Shown piece by piece: positions 54,112-62,989 of a stretch of 64,000 nucleotides of DNA. The stretch is from assembly GCF_030065535.1 (NCBI RefSeq), contig NZ_JASJND010000007.1:62001-126000 (forward strand), given 5' to 3'. The DNA comes from Microbacterium dauci. GTDB taxonomy: Bacteria > Actinomycetota > Actinomycetes > Actinomycetales > Microbacteriaceae. A model generated the notes under the pieces. It did not search any database, had not been told where the DNA came from, and saw nothing but the letters and a program-made list of their open reading frames with translations. Numbering within the stretch: the stretch's first letter is position 1; each line of letters begins with the position of its first letter. Made by a program: the position numbers and the translations under genes.

Positions 54112-54920
54112 GCACCTCAGATCTGCGCATTCGCGCCGGCGTCCGTTCCGACGTCGGCGCGTTTCGCGATGTCAATCAGGATGCCGCATTCACGGCGCCG
54201 TGGGCGGCAGCAGTCGCGGACGGCGTCGGCGGGGGCCCATCGGGTGATCTCGCGTCCGCGGCGCTCATCCACCGGCTGATCGCCGCGGGCGCATCGATCA
54301 CCGAGGCCGAAGACCTCGTCGTGCGACTGCGGGCCGCGAACTGGGATCTCGGCGCGTACGTCCGCCGCGATCCCGAGCTCGCCGGCATGGCCAGCACCTT
54401 GACCGGCGTGTGGCTCACCGAGTCCGGAGGGCTGCTGCTCGCGCACACGGGAGACTCCGGTGCCTATCTCGTCCGTGACGGCCAGCTGACCCGGGAGACG
54501 CGCGACGACTCGTTCGTGCAGATGCTCGTGGAGCGCGGGATGCTCACACCCGAAGCGGCGTGGTCGCACCCGCGTCGCAACATTATCACCGCGTCGCTGA
54601 GCGGCTCGGAGGGCGACGTCGTCCGTGTCGAGACCCGAGATGCGCAGCCCGGGGACCGGTGGCTGCTGTGCAGCGATGGTGTGACGGACTACGTCCCCGA
54701 GGCTGAGCTCGCACCGCTGCTCGCCGGGACCACCGACCCGCAGCACGCCGCCGACCTGATCGTCGGGCTCGCGCTCGAGGCGTCGTCTCGCGACAACGTC
54801 ACCGCAGTCGTCTGCGACATCGAATCGGGCGAGCGTCAGCCGCGCGCTGTGCCGGTTGTGGCGGGCGCAGCCGCAATTCGCTACCCCGAAGTCATCGAAG
54901 CGGGGTTGGCGACCGCCTGA
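54108..54920 (+). CDS. PP2C-type Ser/Thr protein phosphatase with CTG start
   Basis: Metal-dependent (PPM) phosphatase, about 270 residues. The catalytic N-terminus RIRAGVRSDVG, DVNQDAAF, VADGVGGGPSGD lies upstream of the first ATG/GTG/TTG codon in frame (GTG 54321), so translation must start earlier. The only suitable codon is CTG 54108, overlapping the ctaF stop as CTGA, the same geometry as the ATGA/GTGA couplings elsewhere in the window; CTG 54123 is a weaker option. LLAHTGDSGAYLVRDG, LCSDGVTDYVPE and RDNVTAVVCDI complete the domain. No transmembrane segment follows, unlike PstP. Confidence 0.8.
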   Translation: MSTSDLRIRAGVRSDVGAFRDVNQDAAFTAPWAAAVADGVGGGPSGDLASAALIHRLIAAGASITEAEDLVVRLRAANWDLGAYVRRDPELAGMASTLTGVWLTESGGLLLAHTGDSGAYLVRDGQLTRETRDDSFVQMLVERGMLTPEAAWSHPRRNIITASLSGSEGDVVRVETRDAQPGDRWLLCSDGVTDYVPEAELAPLLAGTTDPQHAADLIVGLALEASSRDNVTAVVCDIESGERQPRAVPVVAGAAAIRYPEVIEAGLATA

Positions 54921-54926
54921 CGCGTC

Positions 54927-55358
54927 TCAGCTCGCGTCGACCGAACGTGGCCGAACGACCATGACGAGCGGGTCGAACGTGCGGGGGAGCGGACCGTCGA
55001 CGCCATCGACCGGGTACCCCTCCCGCGCCCAGTACTCGTACCCGCCGATCATCTCGCGTACCTCGTACCCGAGTTTCGCGAACTCGACGGCGCCTTTCGC
55101 GCCGGCGTTGCATCCAGGGCTCCAGCAGTAGACGACCACCGGGGTGTCGGACGGGATCTCGGATGCCGCCCGTGCAGCGATGTCGCGGTAGGGCATGTGC
55201 AGCGCGCCACGCGCGTGACCCTGGTTCCACGCATCGATGCTCCGGACGTCGACGAGCACGAAGCGATCGCCCGCCTGCTGCGCCGCATAGGCGTCGCTCG
55301 CATCGGTCTCGTGCCGGAGCTTCTGCTCGAAGTAGGTCTGGGTGTCGTTCACGCTCAT
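54927..55358 (-). CDS. rhodanese-domain protein
   Basis: Single-domain rhodanese of 143 residues. LVDVRSIDAWNQGHARGALHMP marks the N-terminal conserved region and VVVYCWSPGCNAGAKGA carries the active-site cysteine loop. It could transfer sulfur or serve in cyanide or persulfide handling; no partner is evident. TAGCGT lies seven bases before the ATG. It is convergent with the phosphatase gene, with stops six bases apart. Confidence 0.9.
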   Translation of the reverse strand: MSVNDTQTYFEQKLRHETDASDAYAAQQAGDRFVLVDVRSIDAWNQGHARGALHMPYRDIAARAASEIPSDTPVVVYCWSPGCNAGAKGAVEFAKLGYEVREMIGGYEYWAREGYPVDGVDGPLPRTFDPLVMVVRPRSVDAS

Positions 55359-55365
55359 GACGCCG

Positions 55366-55371
55366 ACGCTA
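55366..55371 (-). promoter_or_regulatory. -10 box of the rhodanese gene, leaderless spacing
   Basis: TAGCGT on the minus strand, seven bases from the ATG start. Confidence 0.5.
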
Positions 55372-55381
55372 CGGCAACGCG

Positions 55382-55424
55382 AAAGCGGTGGGGAGCGACC
55401 TCTCGGTCACTCCCCACCGCTTTT
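55382..55424 (-). terminator. terminator downstream of qcrB
   Basis: The inverted arms AAAGCGGTGGGGAG (55382-) and its complement ending at 55423 pair over 18 of 19 positions with a TCTC loop and one mismatch. On the minus strand they follow the qcrB stop by about 28 bases. Confidence 0.75.
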
Positions 55425-55451
55425 CTGCCAGCCTGCATCGGCCAGCGAGGA

Positions 55452-57296
55452 TCACTCCGCCGAGTCGGCGTCGCCCTTCGGCTTGCGGGGCTTCTTGGTC
55501 GACTTCGGCGCATCGTCGGGGACGATGATGTTCGACGGCCGGTTCGCAGTCTCCGGGTTGTGACCGTCCTCGATCGGGTGCAGCGGAGCGTCCGGCACAC
55601 CGGCGCGCTCGTGGGCGCCCTGGATCTCGGCGGCCTCCTCCTCGGCGATGTGGTCGAGCTCGTGGTGCTGGTGGGCAACCGCAGCGTCGATCTCGCTCTG
55701 GGTGACGGGGGAGAGGCGGTCCTCGAAGAACCAGCGCGACAGCGACGAGCGCAGGTGCTGGTGCCACGGGATACGGCCCTGATCGTTCGGACGCACCACG
55801 AGCGGCTCGTTGATCTCGAAGTCGATCAGCTTCACGCGCTCGTAGGCGTCGACGGGCTGGTGCACCTCGATGTACTCGCCACCGGGGAGGCGGACGATGC
55901 GGCCCGACTCGTAGCCGTGCAGCGCGATCTCGCGGTCCTTCTTCTGCAGCGCGATCGCGATCCGCTTGGCCACGAAGTAGCCGATGACGGGGCCGATGAT
56001 CAGGAGCGCCTGCAGGGTGTGGATGACACCTTCCATCGTGAGCGAGAAGTGCGTCGCGATGATGTCGGAGGATGCCGCAGCCCACAGCACTGCGTAGAAG
56101 ATGACGCCGGCGACACCGATGGCGGTGCGGGTCGGCGCGTGACGCGGACGCTGAGCGATGTGGTGCTCACGCTTGTCGCCGGTGATCCACGCCTCGATGA
56201 AGGGGTAGACCGCGACGAGCACGATGAACAGGCCGAGCACCAGGACCGGGATCAGGATGCCGAGCGACAGCGTGTGGTCGAAGATGACGAAGTCGAGGTT
56301 CGACGGAGCCAGACGAAGCGCGCCGTCCGCGAAGCCGATGTACCAGTCGGGCTGGGTACCGGCGGACACGGGGGAGGGGTCGTACGGGCCATAGTTCCAG
56401 ATCGGGTTGATCGTGAACAGCGACGCGATCAGCACGATCACACCGAACGTGATGAAGAGGAAGCCACCCATCTTCGACATGTAGATCGGAACCATCGGGT
56501 ACCCGACGACGTTGTCGTTGGTGCGGCCGGGGCCGGCGTACTGCGTGTGCTTGTTGATGATCATCAGCATCAGGTGCACGACCAGGAGGCCGATGAGGAT
56601 CAGCGGCAGCAGCAGGATGTGCAGCGTGTACAGGCGGCCGACGATCGCCATGCCCGGGAACTCGCCGCCGAAGAGCAGGTACGAGGTCCAGGTGCCGATC
56701 AGGGGGAAAGCCTTGATCATGCCGTCGATGATGCGGAGGCCGTTCCCCGAGAGCAGGTCGTCGGGGAGCGAGTAGCCGGTGAAGCCCTCAGCCATCGCGA
56801 GGATGAAGAGGATGAAGCCGACGACCCAGTTGAGCTCGCGAGGCTTGCGGAACGCACCGGTGAAGAAGATGCGCAGCATGTGCACACCGATCGACGCCAC
56901 GAACAGCAGTGCCGCCCAGTGGTGCATCTGGCGGACGAGCAGACCACCGCGGAGGTCGAACGAGATAGCCAAGGTCGACTCGAGGGCCGCCGACATCTCG
57001 ATGCCACGCAGCGGGAGGTAGGCGCCGTTGTAGTGGGTCGGCGCCATCGAGGCCTCGAAGAAGAACGTGAGGAACGTGCCCGAGAGGAACACGACCACGA
57101 AGCTCCACAGGGCGATCTCGCCGAGCATGAACGACCAGTGGTCGGGGAAGATCTTCCGGCCGAGCTCCTTCACGAGCCCGGAGATGCTCGTGCGCTCGTC
57201 GAGGTAGTTCGCGGTCGCTCCGACGAAGCGTCCGCCGAGGGGCTTGTCCGCCGGCTTCGCGGCGGCTGCCGGTGCGGTCTCAGTCGCGGTGCTCAA
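55452..57296 (-). CDS. qcrB: cytochrome b subunit of the bcc complex
   Basis: Quinol-oxidising heme b subunit, 614 residues, eight or nine membrane helices. Heme-b histidines are in RQMHHWAALL and SIGVHMLRI with YTLHILLLP and LVVHLMLMI. The quinol-site motif reads PDWYIGF, the actinobacterial PDWY variant. The C-terminal cytosolic extension ends in Lys/Pro-rich sequence. The TTG start overlaps the qcrA stop as TTGA. It works with CtaCDEF as a supercomplex in actinobacteria. Confidence 0.96.
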   Translation of the reverse strand: MSTATETAPAAAAKPADKPLGGRFVGATANYLDERTSISGLVKELGRKIFPDHWSFMLGEIALWSFVVVFLSGTFLTFFFEASMAPTHYNGAYLPLRGIEMSAALESTLAISFDLRGGLLVRQMHHWAALLFVASIGVHMLRIFFTGAFRKPRELNWVVGFILFILAMAEGFTGYSLPDDLLSGNGLRIIDGMIKAFPLIGTWTSYLLFGGEFPGMAIVGRLYTLHILLLPLILIGLLVVHLMLMIINKHTQYAGPGRTNDNVVGYPMVPIYMSKMGGFLFITFGVIVLIASLFTINPIWNYGPYDPSPVSAGTQPDWYIGFADGALRLAPSNLDFVIFDHTLSLGILIPVLVLGLFIVLVAVYPFIEAWITGDKREHHIAQRPRHAPTRTAIGVAGVIFYAVLWAAASSDIIATHFSLTMEGVIHTLQALLIIGPVIGYFVAKRIAIALQKKDREIALHGYESGRIVRLPGGEYIEVHQPVDAYERVKLIDFEINEPLVVRPNDQGRIPWHQHLRSSLSRWFFEDRLSPVTQSEIDAAVAHQHHELDHIAEEEAAEIQGAHERAGVPDAPLHPIEDGHNPETANRPSNIIVPDDAPKSTKKPRKPKGDADSAE

Positions 57297-58372
57297 TGAC
57301 GCTCCCAGAAGCTCGGGCCGACGGGCTCCTCGAAGTCGCTCATGGCGACGAGGTAGCCCTCAGCGTCGACGGTGATCGGCAGCTGCGGCAGCGGACGTGC
57401 AGCCGGGCCGAAGATGACCTCGGCACCACGCGACACGTCGAACTGCGACTGGTGGCACGGGCAGAGGAGGTGGTGGGTCTGCTGCTCGTACAGTGCGACG
57501 GGGCAGCCGACGTGCGTGCAGACCTTGGAGTACGCGACGATGCCGTCGTACGACCACTCAAGGCGGTTGTGCTCGGCGGGGAGCTGCTCGGGCAGAAGGC
57601 GCATGAGCAGGACGATCGCCTTGGCCTTCTCCTCGAGGTATCCGTCGTGGTGGCTGAGGTCCTTCAGCTTCTCGGGGATGACGTGCACGGCCGAGCCGAG
57701 CGCGACGTCCGCGGCGCGGATGGGGAGGCCCGAGGGGTCGTGCGCGAGGCGGTCGCCCTTCTTCCACATCGTGTGCTTGAGGAGCGCGACCGGGTCTCCG
57801 ACCAACGGGTGGTCGGGGTCGTTCGAGCCGTGCGGTGCGAGACCGCGGAAGAGCGTGACGCCGGGGATGATCGACGCCACGAGCGCAGCGATCAGCGAGC
57901 CGCGGATCGCCGTGCGGCGCCCGAAGCCGGACTCCTCGTTCGCCTCACGGAACACGTTGACGGCGGCCTCGCGGGTCGACTCCTGACCGCGCGTGCTGTG
58001 GCGGGCCTCGATGTGCTCCTTGTCCGACATGATCGCCTTCGACCAGTGGATGGCGCCGATGCCGATGGCCAGCAGCGCGAAGGCGATGCCGAGACCGATG
58101 AAGAGGTTGTTGTTGCGGATGGCGCCGAAGTCGCCGCTCTCGATCGGGAACAGCATGTAGGCGGCGACCGCCCACAGGCTCGCAGCGAGCGAAATGTAGA
58201 ACAGCGTGTAGACGGTACGGACGGCGCGCTTCATGGCGGCCGGGTCCTTGTCGGTCATCCGCTCGCGGTGCGGCGGAAGGCCCGGGTTCTGCACGGGGTC
58301 GGTCACCGCGACGGCGAGTCCCGACGAAGGCGTCGCCTTCTCGAGTGCCTGCGGCTCTTCCTCGTGTGACAT
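57293..58372 (-). CDS. qcrA: Rieske iron-sulfur subunit
   Basis: 359-residue Rieske protein with three N-terminal membrane helices, the actinobacterial form, rather than the usual one (TLFYISLAASLWAVAAYML, NLFIGLGIAFALLAIGIGA, IRGSLIAALVASIIPGVTL). The 2Fe-2S site is CTHVGCP and CPCHQS. GAGGAG precedes the ATG. Cluster insertion may depend on the ErpA protein encoded nearby. It ends in an overlap with qcrB. Confidence 0.96.
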   Translation of the reverse strand: MSHEEEPQALEKATPSSGLAVAVTDPVQNPGLPPHRERMTDKDPAAMKRAVRTVYTLFYISLAASLWAVAAYMLFPIESGDFGAIRNNNLFIGLGIAFALLAIGIGAIHWSKAIMSDKEHIEARHSTRGQESTREAAVNVFREANEESGFGRRTAIRGSLIAALVASIIPGVTLFRGLAPHGSNDPDHPLVGDPVALLKHTMWKKGDRLAHDPSGLPIRAADVALGSAVHVIPEKLKDLSHHDGYLEEKAKAIVLLMRLLPEQLPAEHNRLEWSYDGIVAYSKVCTHVGCPVALYEQQTHHLLCPCHQSQFDVSRGAEVIFGPAARPLPQLPITVDAEGYLVAMSDFEEPVGPSFWERH

Positions 58373-58412
58373 TGTGCTCCTCGGTTCGAAATTCTCTTGC
58401 GTCAGTGTGGGC

Positions 58413-59213
58413 TCAGTTGGACTTCGCCGTGATCCACACGGTGATGCCGATCAGGGTGCCGATACCGAAGATCCAGATGAACAGACCTTCCGAGACCGGG
58501 CCGAGCGAGCCGAGGGTGAAACCGCCGACGGGTTCGCTGTCCTGGAGATACATGAGCGCCGAGATGATGTCGCGCTTCTCCTCGGTGGTGAGGGTCATGT
58601 CGTTGAAGACCGGCATGTTCTGCGGGCCGGTGACCATCGCTGCGTAGATGTGCAGCGGGCTGGTCTCGGTCAGCGCGGGGGCGTACTTGCCCTCGGTGAG
58701 CGCGCCACCGGCTGCGGCGACGTTGTGGCACATGGCGCAGTTGATGCGGAAGAGCTCGGCGCCCTCTGTCAGGTTGCCGCCGCCGTCGAGGATCTCCGGC
58801 TCGGGGTACGTCGGTCCGGGGGCCACGGACTGCACCCACGCGGCGATCGCCTCGATCTGCTCCTGCGTGAACTGCGGGGTCTTCTGCGGTGCCTGCGGTC
58901 CCTGCGCCTGCAGCGGCATCCGGCCGGTCGCCATCTGGAACTCGACCGAGAGCTCACCGACGCCGTACAGCGACGGGCCGTCCGCGGTGCCCTCCATGTC
59001 GAGGCCGTGGCAGGTCGCGCAGTTCGCCTGGAACAGCTTCTTGCCGTCCTCGACGGTGAGCGTCGAGGCCGTGTCGGTCGACTCGGTGGACGCCATCGCC
59101 GCGGATGCGCCCGCGTAGATGCCGCCCGTCAGCAGGAGGCCGACGCCGATGAGGGCGGCTGCGGCCCACTTGCTACGACGGCCGGTCTGCCGACGCGGGG
59201 TCTTGGATGCCAT
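58413..59213 (-). CDS. qcrC: diheme cytochrome c subunit QcrC
   Basis: Membrane-anchored cytochrome cc, 266 residues. Two CXXCH heme sites, CATCHG and CAMCHN, lie in duplicated cytochrome domains. A signal/anchor near the N-terminus (ALIGVGLLLTGGIYAGASA) and a C-terminal membrane helix (GLFIWIFGIGTLIGITVWIT) frame them. It replaces soluble cytochrome c by passing electrons directly to CuA of CtaC. The ATG is 25 bases downstream of ctaE. Confidence 0.96.
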   Translation of the reverse strand: MASKTPRRQTGRRSKWAAAALIGVGLLLTGGIYAGASAAMASTESTDTASTLTVEDGKKLFQANCATCHGLDMEGTADGPSLYGVGELSVEFQMATGRMPLQAQGPQAPQKTPQFTQEQIEAIAAWVQSVAPGPTYPEPEILDGGGNLTEGAELFRINCAMCHNVAAAGGALTEGKYAPALTETSPLHIYAAMVTGPQNMPVFNDMTLTTEEKRDIISALMYLQDSEPVGGFTLGSLGPVSEGLFIWIFGIGTLIGITVWITAKSN

Positions 59214-59237
59214 GAAGGTACTCAGCTCCGCTCTGTG

Positions 59238-59873
59238 TTACTTGAGGAAGTAGATGACGCCGAAGAGGACGAGCCACACGACATCGACGAAGTGCCAGTA
59301 GTACGACACGACGATGGCGGAGGTCATCTCCTTGCGACCGAAGTTCTTGACCGCGTAGGCGCGGCCGATGACGAGGAGGAAGGCGATCAGACCGCCGGTG
59401 ACGTGCAACGCGTGGAAGCCGGTCGTGATGTAGAACGCCGACGCGTACGAGTCCGCGCTGATGGCCATGTTCTCGGCGACGAGGGTCGCGTACTCCCAGA
59501 CCTGGCCCGAGACGAAGATCGCGCCGAGGATGAACGAGGCGAAGAACCATTCGACCATGCCCCACTGGCGGAAGTTCCAGATCGAGCCCTTGCGGTACGG
59601 CTGGAACCGCTCAGCGGCGAAGACGCCGGCCTGGGCGGTCACGGAGGAGAACACGAGGATCGCGGTGTTCACGGCGGCGAACGTGACGTTCAGCAGCTCC
59701 GTGCGCTCCTCCCACAGGCCGGGGGAGGTGTTGCGGATCGTGAAGTAGATCGCGAACAGACCTGCGAAGAACATCACCTCGCTGCCGAGCCAGACGATGG
59801 TGCCGACGGCAACCGGGTCCGGTCGTTTCACCGAACGCAGTGCCTGGTTGTAGGTCGCAGGAGTGGTCGTCAC
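59238..59873 (-). CDS. ctaE: cytochrome c oxidase subunit III (aa3)
   Basis: Five-helix membrane subunit of 211 residues: VGTIVWLGSEVMFFAGLFAI, VEWFFASFILGAIFVSG, GFHALHVTGGLIAF and SYYWHFVDVVWLVLFG are family blocks. GTG 59873 is chosen over ATG 59882 because CATAAT seven bases upstream makes it a leaderless start. It heads the ctaE-qcrCAB unit, the order also found in corynebacteria and mycobacteria. Confidence 0.95.
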   Translation of the reverse strand: MTTTPATYNQALRSVKRPDPVAVGTIVWLGSEVMFFAGLFAIYFTIRNTSPGLWEERTELLNVTFAAVNTAILVFSSVTAQAGVFAAERFQPYRKGSIWNFRQWGMVEWFFASFILGAIFVSGQVWEYATLVAENMAISADSYASAFYITTGFHALHVTGGLIAFLLVIGRAYAVKNFGRKEMTSAIVVSYYWHFVDVVWLVLFGVIYFLK

Positions 59874-59880
59874 GCTCCCC

Positions 59881-59886
59881 ATTATG
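59881..59886 (-). promoter_or_regulatory. -10 box of ctaE-qcrCAB, leaderless spacing
   Basis: CATAAT on the minus strand, seven bases from the ctaE GTG. This is one of the closest matches to TATAAT in the window, fitting a strongly expressed respiratory operon. Confidence 0.6.
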
Positions 59887-59991
59887 GCCGATTTCGAGCA
59901 CGAGGTTTCGCATCCCTGAAGGTGGTTCCGTCTTTCGGTGAGGTGAGGGCGACCTAAGTTCGGGCCGCGAGTCCGCTGACAGACTGCTGAG

Positions 59992-59997
59992 TAGGAT
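59992..59997 (+). promoter_or_regulatory. -10 box of trpD
   Basis: TAGGAT eight bases before the trpD ATG; no leader peptide or attenuator is seen in the 132-base ctaE-trpD gap. Confidence 0.5.
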
Positions 59998-60005
59998 CGG
60001 GGGTC

Positions 60006-61058
60006 ATGGCGGATACCTCCACGTGGCCCGAGATCCTCACCTCCCTTCTCGCGAAGGACGATCTCAGCGTGTCGGAGTCGACATGGGCGATGCGGCAGGT
60101 GATGACGGGGGATGCCACGCCGTCGCAACTGGCGGCGTTCCTGGTCGCGCTACGCGCGAAGGGCGAAACGGTCGACGAGATCGTCGGGTTCCGTGATGCG
60201 ATCCTCGAGGCGGCTGTGCCACTCCCGGTTCCCGCCGACGTCCTGGACATCGTCGGCACGGGCGGCGACCGCTTCGGCACGGTGAACGTCTCGACGACGG
60301 CGTCGATCGTCGTGGCGGCGGCCGGTGTGCCGGTCGTGAAGCACGGGAACAAGGCGTCGAGCTCGAAGTCCGGCTCGTCCGACGTGCTCGCCGCGCTCGG
60401 CGTGGACCTGACGCAGAGCCCGGAGCGGGTGGCATCCGTCCTCGAGGAGGTCGGGATCACGTTCGCGTTCGCGGCGGCATTCCACCCCGGGTTTCGCCAC
60501 GCCGGGCCGACACGCGCCGAGCTCGGCATCCCGACGGTTTTCAACTTCCTCGGGCCGCTGTGCAACCCAGCGCGCGCCGAGGCCAACGCGGTCGGTGTCG
60601 CGCAGCTCGACCGGGTGCCGCTCATCACGGGCGTGTTCCGCACCCGCGGCGCGACCGCGCTGGTCTTCCGCGGCGACGATGGCATGGACGAGCTCACGAC
60701 GACCGGTCACAGCCGCGTGTGGGAGATCACCCGGGGCGACGTCCGCGAACACGATCTCGACCCGCGCGACCTCGGCCTCGCCCGCGCCGAGATCTCGGAT
60801 CTGCTCGGTGGGGACGCGACGCACAACGCCGATATCGTTCGGCGGATGCTCGGGGGAGAGCGCGGTGCGGTGCGGGACATCGTGCTGCTGAACGCTGCGG
60901 CCGGCCTCGTGTCGTTCCGGCTCTCGCAGGATGCCTCGCAGTCGCAGCGGCCGTTCCTGGAGCGGCTCGCCGACGGGCTCGCCGACGCGACCGCCGCGGT
61001 CGACTCGGGTGCCGCCGCCGCGAAGCTCGACGCGTGGGTCGCTGCGACGCAGGGATGA
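60006..61058 (+). CDS. trpD: anthranilate phosphoribosyltransferase
   Basis: Tryptophan pathway enzyme joining anthranilate and PRPP, 350 residues. Substrate motifs are IVGTGGDRFGTVNVST, VVKHGNKASSSKSGSSD, and HPGFRHAGPTRAELG. It is a stand-alone gene away from the other trp genes and beside ctaE, the same arrangement as in mycobacteria. A leaderless-type promoter lies upstream. Confidence 0.96.
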   Translation: MADTSTWPEILTSLLAKDDLSVSESTWAMRQVMTGDATPSQLAAFLVALRAKGETVDEIVGFRDAILEAAVPLPVPADVLDIVGTGGDRFGTVNVSTTASIVVAAAGVPVVKHGNKASSSKSGSSDVLAALGVDLTQSPERVASVLEEVGITFAFAAAFHPGFRHAGPTRAELGIPTVFNFLGPLCNPARAEANAVGVAQLDRVPLITGVFRTRGATALVFRGDDGMDELTTTGHSRVWEITRGDVREHDLDPRDLGLARAEISDLLGGDATHNADIVRRMLGGERGAVRDIVLLNAAAGLVSFRLSQDASQSQRPFLERLADGLADATAAVDSGAAAAKLDAWVAATQG

Positions 61059-61062
61059 CCGG

Positions 61063-62052
61063 ATGGACCCCGTCGCCGCGCTGACCGAGATCGCCGAGCT
61101 CCTCGAGCGCGACCGGGCGTCCCGGTACAAGTCGAAGGCGTTCCGCGCGGCGGCGCAGACCGTCGGTTCGATGTCTGCTGCCGAACTCGCCGACACCGCT
61201 CGCCTCCGGTCTCGGAAGGGCATCGGCGACTCGACGTTCGCGGTCATCTCGCAGGCGTTGGCCGGGCGTGTTCCCGACTACCTCGACGAACTGCGTGCCC
61301 GTGTGGCGCCGCCGACCTCCTCTGCGTTGCGCGCACGGCTGCGCGGCGACCTGCATGCGCACTCGGAGTGGTCGGACGGCCTGACGTCGATCGACCTGAT
61401 GGTGGATGCCGCGCGTGCCCTTGGGCACGAGTACTTGGCGCTGACCGACCACTCGCCGCGCCTCCGCGTCGCGCGCGGGCTGTCCGCCGAGCGACTGCGT
61501 GAACAGCTCGAACTGCTCCCCGCGTTCTCGGGCGACGGGTTCACGCTTCTCAGTGGCATCGAAGTCGACATCCTCGACGATGGGTCGCTCGACCAGGAGG
61601 ACGCGCTCCTCGGCGAGCTCGACATCGTGGTGGCATCCGCGCATTCCAAGCTCCGGCTGGAATCGCGTCCGATGACGCGGCGGTTGGTGGCGGCCGCGTC
61701 GAATCCGCGTGTCGACGTGCTCGGTCACGTCACCGGGAGACTCGTCAGCGGCGCGCGCGGCACGAGGCCGCAGTCGACCTTCGACGCGCGAGCGGTGTTC
61801 GAGGCGTGCGCGGAGCACGATGTCGCCGTGGAGATCAACTCGCGCCCCGAGCGCGAGGATCCGCCGGACGATCTTCTGGCTCTCGCGGTCGAGATCGGCT
61901 GCCTGTTCGCAATCGACTCGGATGCGCACGCGCCGGGCCAGTTGTCGCTGCTCGACCACGGTGCGGTGCGCGCAGAGCGGATGGGGATCGACCCCGACCG
62001 CATCGTCACGACGTGGCCGCTGGATCGGCTGCGCGCATGGTCGCGCGGTTGA
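61063..62052 (+). CDS. HhH-PHP domain protein (PolX-like without polymerase)
   Basis: 329 residues in two parts. Residues 1-80 resemble the N-terminal helix-hairpin-helix domain of bacterial DNA polymerase X (SRYKSKAFRAAAQTVGSM, RSRKGIGDSTFAVISQAL). From about 92 there is a PHP phosphoesterase domain with DLHAHSEWSDG, YLALTDHSP, GIEVDIL, SAHSKL, DVLGHVTGR, EINSRPER and FAIDSDAHAP, giving the metal-binding histidines and aspartates. The intervening nucleotidyltransferase of PolX is absent. A nuclease or phosphatase role is inferred. It follows trpD by four bases and is convergent with the exonuclease gene. Confidence 0.85.
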   Translation: MDPVAALTEIAELLERDRASRYKSKAFRAAAQTVGSMSAAELADTARLRSRKGIGDSTFAVISQALAGRVPDYLDELRARVAPPTSSALRARLRGDLHAHSEWSDGLTSIDLMVDAARALGHEYLALTDHSPRLRVARGLSAERLREQLELLPAFSGDGFTLLSGIEVDILDDGSLDQEDALLGELDIVVASAHSKLRLESRPMTRRLVAAASNPRVDVLGHVTGRLVSGARGTRPQSTFDARAVFEACAEHDVAVEINSRPEREDPPDDLLALAVEIGCLFAIDSDAHAPGQLSLLDHGAVRAERMGIDPDRIVTTWPLDRLRAWSRG

Positions 62053-62055
62053 CGC

Positions 62056-62973
62056 TCAGGCTCGCGCGCTGATCGCCTGCGCGGCTCGGTCTGCCGAGGA
62101 GCCGAGCGACCAGGCCGAGGCGAGGGCGCTGACCTCTGCTTCGTCGGGGACGGTGAGGCGGGCGTCCACGCTGGGGAGGTCGAGGTCGCGGACGACCTCG
62201 ACGAGCGTGGGTGCGACGGCGAGATAGTCGGCGGCGGCGAGGATCTTGGTGCGGACGCCGACGCTCATGCCTTCACCGGCGGCGGCTGCTGCCTGGATGC
62301 CGGCGAGGTCGCCGTGTGCTGCGAGGAGGGTCGCCGCGGTCTTCTCGCCGACCCCTGCGACTCCGGGGAGTCCGTCGGATGCGTCGCCGCGCATGACGGC
62401 GAAGTCGGCGTACTGCGTCGGGAGGACGGCATACTTCGCCGTGACGGCGGCGTCGGTGAGGACTTCGAGGTTGCTCATGCCGCGTCCGGTGTAGATGACG
62501 CGGATGCCGCGAGCGTCGTCGACGAGTTGGAACAGGTCCCGGTCGCCGGTGACGACGTCGACGGCGATGTCGCTCTGGCTGGCGAGGCTGCCGATCACGT
62601 CATCGGCCTCGTGCTCGGCGGCACCGACGATGGGGATGCGGAGGACGCCGAGGGCTTGCCGGATGACGGGGATCTGGATCTCGAGCGGGTCGGGCACCTC
62701 TTCGACGTCAGGTCCGGCCGCGACGACCTCGACGACGCGGTGCGCCTTGTAGCTGGGGATCAGGTCGACGCGCCACTGCGGACGCCAGTCGTCGTCCCAG
62801 CAGGCGATGACGTGGGTGGGCTCGTAGGCGGAGACGAGCTTCGCGATCATGTCGAGCAGTCCGCGGACGGCGTTCACCGGTCGTCCGTCGGGCGCCTTGA
62901 CGGTGTCGGGCACGCCGTAGAAGGCGCGGAAGTAGAGCGAAGCGGTGTCGAGCAGCATGAGGCGGTCGGTCAC
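62056..62973 (-). CDS. 5'-3' exonuclease (PolA N-domain-like)
   Basis: Stand-alone flap/5' nuclease of 305 residues. MTDRLMLLDTASLYFRAFYG, HVIACWDDDWRPQWR, EHEADDVIGSLA, VVTGDRDLFQLV and MRGDASDGLPGVAGVGEKTA (metal-binding Asp/Glu and H3TH) are typical. The GTG at 62973 gives the family start; longer frames would run over the upstream PKD gene and are rejected. It may process Okazaki primers or flaps in addition to PolA. Confidence 0.92.
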   Translation of the reverse strand: MTDRLMLLDTASLYFRAFYGVPDTVKAPDGRPVNAVRGLLDMIAKLVSAYEPTHVIACWDDDWRPQWRVDLIPSYKAHRVVEVVAAGPDVEEVPDPLEIQIPVIRQALGVLRIPIVGAAEHEADDVIGSLASQSDIAVDVVTGDRDLFQLVDDARGIRVIYTGRGMSNLEVLTDAAVTAKYAVLPTQYADFAVMRGDASDGLPGVAGVGEKTAATLLAAHGDLAGIQAAAAAGEGMSVGVRTKILAAADYLAVAPTLVEVVRDLDLPSVDARLTVPDEAEVSALASAWSLGSSADRAAQAISARA

Positions 62974-62989
62974 GCCGCCATCCTCGCAC

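Noticed and set aside
59874..60005. Tryptophan attenuator or T-box before trpD
   Set aside because: No leader peptide with Trp codons and no antiterminator pairing is visible, and the promoter position makes the transcript leaderless.
59238..60128. A longer ctaE frame beginning at 60128
   Set aside because: The extension would be an Arg-rich sequence crossing the divergent trpD start. The CtaE family begins at the GTG 59873 position.
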